9,961 nt of DNA. Source: Bacteroides sp. GTDB taxonomy: Bacteria > Bacteroidota > Bacteroidia > Bacteroidales > Bacteroidaceae. The translations under genes and the position numbers were made by a program. Below are positions 6,722 to 9,961 of the stretch, piece by piece (the stretch's first letter is position 1; every line of letters starts with the position of its first letter). Below the pieces are notes generated by a model. That model did not search any database and was not told the DNA's origin. It worked only from the letters and a program-made list of their open reading frames with translations. The stretch spans positions 1 through 9,961 of the forward strand of contig JASLCM010000090.1 of NCBI GenBank assembly GCA_030151845.1, read 5' to 3'.

Positions 6722-7738
6722 ATGGATTTAATAGAGGAGATTGTTGCGAGAGCAAAAGGTGATCGCCAACGCATTGTTCTTCCAGAAGGAGACGAAGAGA
6801 GAACGTTAAAAGCTGCCAACCGTATCCTAACTGAAGGGGTTGCAGACCTAATCTTATTGGGTAATCCGGAAGAGATAAAGAGGCGTGCAAAAGAGTTCGG
6901 ATTAGGTAATATTGATCGTGCTACTTTTATAGACCCAGCCAATCACCCTAAACAAGAGGCGTATGCAGAACTACTTTGTGAACTGCGAAAGAAAAAAGGT
7001 ATGACGATAGAAGAGGCGCGTAAACTGGTGTTAAATCCTCTCTATTTAGGTTGTTTAATGATTAAAAGTGGAGATGCAGACGGTCAACTTGCAGGTGCAA
7101 GAAATACCACAGGTGATGTTTTGCGTCCCGCATTACAAATAATAAAAACAGCACCTGGTATAACTTGTGTATCTGGAGCCATGTTGTTATTAACAAATGC
7201 TCCAGCTTATGGGCAACATGGTGTTGTGGTAATGGGAGATGTTGCTGTAACACCAGCACCCACTGCTGATCAACTGGCTCAGATAGCTATCACTACAGCT
7301 CGAACAGCAAAAGCCGTAGCTTGTATCGATGAACCAAAGGTTGCTTTGATGAGCTTTTCCACCAAAGGATCGGCTAAACATGAGAATGTAGATAAGGTGA
7401 TCGAAGCTGTGAAACTAGCAAAAGAGCTAGACCCTACTGTACAACTGGATGGTGAGCTTCAAGCCGACGCAGCCTTAGTTCCGAGTATAGGAAATAGTAA
7501 GGCTCCAGGGTCTTCTATTGCAGGACATGCAAACGTTTTAATTGCACCAAATTTAGAGGTGGGAAATATCTCTTATAAATTGGTTCAGCGCTTGGGAAAT
7601 GCTACAGCAATAGGACCTATCTTACAAGGTATAGCAAGACCTGTAAATGATTTGTCACGGGGCTGTTCCATTGGTGATATCTATAAAATGGTTGCTATAA
7701 CTGCAGCCCAAGCTATTGCACTTAAAAAACAAAAATAA
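6722..7738 (+). CDS. pta: Phosphate acetyltransferase
   Basis: Pta converts acetyl-CoA and phosphate to acetyl phosphate and CoA in the cytoplasm, the first step of the acetate-forming, ATP-yielding pathway. The 338-residue protein is the short form: a single PTA_PTB domain without the N-terminal regulatory domains of the long enterobacterial Pta. The N-terminal RIVLPEGDEERTLKAA, the central TCVSGAMLL and DVAVTPAPTADQLAQIA, and the C-terminal PVNDLSRGCSIGDIYKMVAI are typical. The Ser-Arg and Asp of the last motif correspond to residues known to matter for CoA binding and catalysis in the Methanosarcina enzyme. The start is the ATG at 6722, with no strong Shine-Dalgarno sequence. The ackA start follows within 8 nt of the stop, so the two genes form one operon. 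It is divergent from lrgAB. Confidence 0.97.
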   Translation: MDLIEEIVARAKGDRQRIVLPEGDEERTLKAANRILTEGVADLILLGNPEEIKRRAKEFGLGNIDRATFIDPANHPKQEAYAELLCELRKKKGMTIEEARKLVLNPLYLGCLMIKSGDADGQLAGARNTTGDVLRPALQIIKTAPGITCVSGAMLLLTNAPAYGQHGVVVMGDVAVTPAPTADQLAQIAITTARTAKAVACIDEPKVALMSFSTKGSAKHENVDKVIEAVKLAKELDPTVQLDGELQADAALVPSIGNSKAPGSSIAGHANVLIAPNLEVGNISYKLVQRLGNATAIGPILQGIARPVNDLSRGCSIGDIYKMVAITAAQAIALKKQK

Positions 7739-7745
7739 GATAATG

Positions 7746-8945
7746 ATGAAGATATTAGTTTTGAACTGTGGAAGTTCCTCCATCAAATACAAACTATTTG
7801 ATATGACCTCAAAGAAGGTTGTAGCACAAGGTGGTATAGAGAAAATAGGACTTCCAGGATCTTTCCTAAAAATAACCTTACCGAATGATGAGAAGGTAGT
7901 TCTTGAAAAGGATATTCCAGAACATACTGTTGGAATAGAATTTGTGTTAAATACCTTAGTTGGAGAAAAGTATGGATGCATAAAGCAGCTGGATGAGATC
8001 TCTGCTGTAGGACATCGTATCGTTCATGGAGGAGAGAAGTTTAACCGATCGGTACGTTTAACAGAAGAGGTTATTCAAGAGATTGAGGCATGTTCTGATT
8101 TAGCTCCACTTCATAATCCTGCAAACTTAAAGGGAGTCTTCACTATTTCTAAATTACTTCCCAAGGTTCCTCAAGTTGGAGTTTTTGATACAGCTTTCCA
8201 TCAAACTATGCCCAACTATGCTTTTATGTATGCCTTGCCTTATGAATACTATAAAAAATATGGAGTTCGTAGGTATGGTTTCCATGGAACAAGTCACAGG
8301 TATGTTGCAAAACGAGTATGCGAGTTTTTAGGAGTAGAATCAAAAGGAAAACGAATCATAACTTGTCACATAGGTAATGGTGGTTCTATATCGGCTGTAA
8401 AAGACGGTAAATCTATAGATACCTCTATGGGGTTAACTCCAGTAGAGGGGTTGATGATGGGTACTCGCTCTGGAGATGTAGATGCAGGAGCTTTAACCTT
8501 CTTGATGGATAAAGAGGGGCTTGACTCTCAAGGAGTCTCTAATCTAGTGAATAAGAAGAGTGGGGTGCTAGGTGTTTCAGGTGTGTCTTCTGATATGAGG
8601 GAGCTAGCTGCAGCTGCAGATAAGGGTGAAGAAAGAGCTATTTTGGCTCAAGATATGTATTACTACCGAATTAAAAAGTACATTGGAGCATATACTGCTG
8701 TATTAGGTGGAGTAGATATTATTGTCTTTACAGGAGGTGTAGGTGAGAACCAAGTGGCTTGTAGAGAGAGAGTATGCCAAGGATTGGAATACCTAGGGAT
8801 AGAAATTGATGAGGCTGCAAATAAGAAAACCCAAGGGGTTGAGGCTGTAGTTAGCTCAAAAGACTCTAAAGTTGAGGTGGTGGTAATACCAACCGATGAA
8901 GAGTACATGATAGCTTCTGATACGGCTAGTATCTTGGCTATGTAG
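7746..8945 (+). CDS. ackA: Acetate kinase
   Basis: AckA makes ATP from ADP and acetyl phosphate, releasing acetate; it completes the Pta-AckA pathway. The 399-residue length matches the family. Acetokinase signatures are all present: KILVLNCGSSSIKYKLF at the N-terminus (Asn and Ser of the phosphate site), GHRIVHGG with the catalytic-site Arg, VFDTAFHQTMP with the catalytic Asp, RRYGFHGTSHRYV, HIGNGGS, GTRSGDVDAG with the second active-site Arg, TGGVGEN and the C-terminal PTDEEYMIA with the metal-binding Glu. Two ATG codons stand in tandem (7743 and 7746). I chose the second because it gives the canonical MKILVLNCGSSS start; using the first adds one Met. Codons further upstream overlap pta and are not conserved. 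A strong palindromic terminator follows 28 nt after the stop. Confidence 0.97.
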   Translation: MKILVLNCGSSSIKYKLFDMTSKKVVAQGGIEKIGLPGSFLKITLPNDEKVVLEKDIPEHTVGIEFVLNTLVGEKYGCIKQLDEISAVGHRIVHGGEKFNRSVRLTEEVIQEIEACSDLAPLHNPANLKGVFTISKLLPKVPQVGVFDTAFHQTMPNYAFMYALPYEYYKKYGVRRYGFHGTSHRYVAKRVCEFLGVESKGKRIITCHIGNGGSISAVKDGKSIDTSMGLTPVEGLMMGTRSGDVDAGALTFLMDKEGLDSQGVSNLVNKKSGVLGVSGVSSDMRELAAAADKGEERAILAQDMYYYRIKKYIGAYTAVLGGVDIIVFTGGVGENQVACRERVCQGLEYLGIEIDEAANKKTQGVEAVVSSKDSKVEVVVIPTDEEYMIASDTASILAM

Positions 8946-8973
8946 TTTTCTCAAAAAATAAATATAGTATACG

Positions 8974-9001
8974 AAAAAGAGCGAGATATCTCGCTCTTTT
9001 T
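8974..9001. terminator. Palindromic intrinsic terminator after ackA, possibly bidirectional
   Basis: A perfect 28-nt palindrome has arms AAAAAGAGCGAGAT and ATCTCGCTCTTTTT. The GC-containing stem GAGCGAGA/TCTCGCTC is flanked by an A-run on one side and a T-run on the other, so it would end transcription from ackA and could also stop minus-strand transcription coming from glpKF. It starts 28 nt after the ackA stop. Confidence 0.85.
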
Positions 9002-9031
9002 AATTGAAAGGGATTTACCAAGGAGCTTTGC

Positions 9032-9061
9032 AGTGAAACAGCTTATCCTCCTGAGTGAAAC
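9032..9061. repeat. AGTGAAAC direct repeat in the ackA-glpF gap
   Basis: AGTGAAAC occurs at 9032-9039 and 9054-9061, 22 nt start to start, in the 104 nt between the terminator and the end of glpF. No open frame of useful length exists here. The role is unknown and chance cannot be excluded. Confidence 0.35.
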
Positions 9062-9105
9062 CTAAGATAGTTTACCCTGCTCTCTTACAAGAGAACAAGA
9101 AGTGT

Positions 9106-9801
9106 TTAAAGTAGGATTCGGTAGCAAATAGAAGCTAAAATAGCTCCAACGATGGGTGCTACAACCGGAATCCAAGCGTATGCCCAATCACTGTCTCTTT
9201 TCCCTTTTATAGGAAGAAGGGCATGAGCTACTCTTGGAGGTAAATCTCGAGCAGGGTTTATAGCATAACCTGTGGTTCCACCAAGAGACATACCTATAAC
9301 AACAATGAGTAAAGCAACGGGATATGGACCCTCTATTTCTGCTCCTCCAACAAAAAGAATTCCAAAAATAAGAAGAAAAGTTCCAATAACTTCACTTAAG
9401 AAGTTCCACTTATAAGCTCTTATCTCGGGCATGGTACAAAAAACCGCAAGCTTTGTTGTAGCATTTTCCTCCACATCAAAATGTGGTTTGTAAAAGAGGT
9501 ATACTAGGCAGGCTCCAAGAAAACCTCCCAATAGCTGCGCAATGATATATCCTATTACATTACCTTTAAAACAACCCGCAATAGCTAAGCCAATGGTTAC
9601 TGCAGGATTTAAATGTGCTCCAGAGTAGGGAGCAGAGATATATGCTCCAACAAAAACAGCGAGTCCCCAGGCGATAGTGATCACTATCCAACCAGAGTTT
9701 TGTCCTTTTGTTCCTTTTAAGAGGACATTGGCTACAACACCATCTCCCAGTAAAATGAGTATGGCTGTACCTATGAACTCAAATAATAAATCTTGTTCCA
9801 T
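9106..9801 (-). CDS. glpF: Glycerol uptake facilitator (MIP/aquaglyceroporin family)
   Basis: This 231-residue inner-membrane channel lets glycerol and similar polyols diffuse into the cell. Both NPA-type pore motifs are visible: SGAHLNPAVTIGLA at about residues 60-73 and GYAINPARDLPPRV. The Asp directly after NPAR marks the glycerol-conducting GlpF group rather than strict water channels. Six membrane helices can be traced, from FEFIGTAILILLGDGVVANVL-like at the N-terminus to WIPVVAPIVGAILASICYRIL at the C-terminus. The start is the ATG at 9799-9801. It lies 21 nt downstream of glpK on the same strand, so GlpK would trap incoming glycerol as glycerol 3-phosphate. It is convergent with pta-ackA. 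Confidence 0.95.
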   Translation of the reverse strand: MEQDLLFEFIGTAILILLGDGVVANVLLKGTKGQNSGWIVITIAWGLAVFVGAYISAPYSGAHLNPAVTIGLAIAGCFKGNVIGYIIAQLLGGFLGACLVYLFYKPHFDVEENATTKLAVFCTMPEIRAYKWNFLSEVIGTFLLIFGILFVGGAEIEGPYPVALLIVVIGMSLGGTTGYAINPARDLPPRVAHALLPIKGKRDSDWAYAWIPVVAPIVGAILASICYRILL

Positions 9802-9822
9802 GTATTAGATTGATTTAATGTG

Positions 9823-9961
9823 TTACTTAATCCAGGTTTGTGCGCGATAGATTGCATCGGCCCATTTTCTTTTGGCAAGCTGCATATCTAATTTATGATC
9901 TGGTTCAAACTGAGAGTCGACTTGCCATTGTTTTCGTATTTCATCAATATCCTTCCAATAG
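9823..9961 (-). CDS. glpK: Glycerol kinase, C-terminal end (truncated by window)
   Basis: The minus strand reads 45 codons into the window edge and ends with TAA at 9823-9825. The translation begins YWKDIDEIRKQWQVDSQFEP and ends with WADAIYRAQTWIK. This fits the C-terminal tail of GlpK, where a W-x-x-x-(D/E)-E-I...QW...FEP stretch is followed by W..A.....W. GlpK phosphorylates glycerol to glycerol 3-phosphate using ATP. The catalytic domains lie outside the window, so the call rests on the tail and on the immediately downstream glpF, the usual partner. Confidence 0.85.
   Translation of the reverse strand, partial: YWKDIDEIRKQWQVDSQFEPDHKLDMQLAKRKWADAIYRAQTWIK

Noticed and set aside
7716..7745. 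TTG start for ackA inside pta
   Set aside because: The acetate kinase family begins MKILVLNCGSSS, which matches the ATG at 7746; the extra residues are a read through the pta tail in another frame.
8608..8619. 12-nt palindrome CTGCAGCTGCAG in ackA
   Set aside because: It arises from a run of Ala codons in the coding sequence and is short enough to be accidental.
9081..9094. TCTCTTACAAGAGA hairpin downstream of glpF as its terminator
   Set aside because: The stem is only five to six base pairs and no T-run follows on the minus strand; the palindrome at 8974-9001 is a better candidate.

Overview
The window reads as chromosomal core-metabolism DNA from a member of the Bacteroidota, most likely the order Bacteroidales. 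The reasons are the AT-rich gaps, mostly weak or absent Shine-Dalgarno sequences, two exact matches to the Bacteroidetes promoter element TAnnTTTG in the divergent intergenic region, and the character of the Pta, AckA, TldD/TldE and GlpF proteins. I cannot name a genus. There are no rRNA or tRNA genes, insertion sequences, CRISPR arrays or phage genes. Ten protein-coding genes fill nearly all the space; two of them, cdaA and glpK, are cut by the window ends.

Layout. (1) Positions 1-3387, plus strand: the C-terminal part of the diadenylate cyclase CdaA, then the TldD/TldE protease pair, with short gaps that suggest one transcript. TldD carries an N-terminal twin-arginine-like signal; TldE does not. 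(2) Positions 3399-5329, minus strand, convergent with the first block: a DUF2156 (phosphatidylglycerol lysyltransferase C-terminal-like) protein followed by an Eis-like GNAT acetyltransferase, joined by a TAATG stop/start overlap. The acetyltransferase coding sequence contains a perfect 17-bp inverted repeat with a 6-nt loop. (3) Positions 5382-6412, minus strand: lrgA and lrgB (CidA/LrgA and CidB/LrgB membrane proteins) with an ATGA overlap. (4) Positions 6722-8945, plus strand and divergent from lrgAB: pta and ackA, the acetyl-CoA to acetate pathway that makes ATP, closed by a 28-nt perfectly palindromic terminator. (5) Positions 9106-9961, minus strand: glpK (C-terminal end only) followed by glpF, for glycerol uptake and phosphorylation.

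How it fits together. The right half is fermentation-related. Glycerol enters through GlpF and is phosphorylated by GlpK. Acetyl-CoA from glycolysis is converted to acetate by Pta and AckA. The divergent LrgAB pair belongs to a family now linked to pyruvate and acetate overflow in Firmicutes, so its position beside pta-ackA is suggestive. The left half combines second-messenger synthesis (c-di-AMP), a peptide-processing protease pair and two GNAT-fold transferases of unknown substrate. I found no clearly new multi-gene system. The best leads are the hairpin inside the acetyltransferase gene, the DUF2156/Eis-like pair, the mismatch in export signals between TldD and TldE, and the lrgAB/pta-ackA divergent arrangement.
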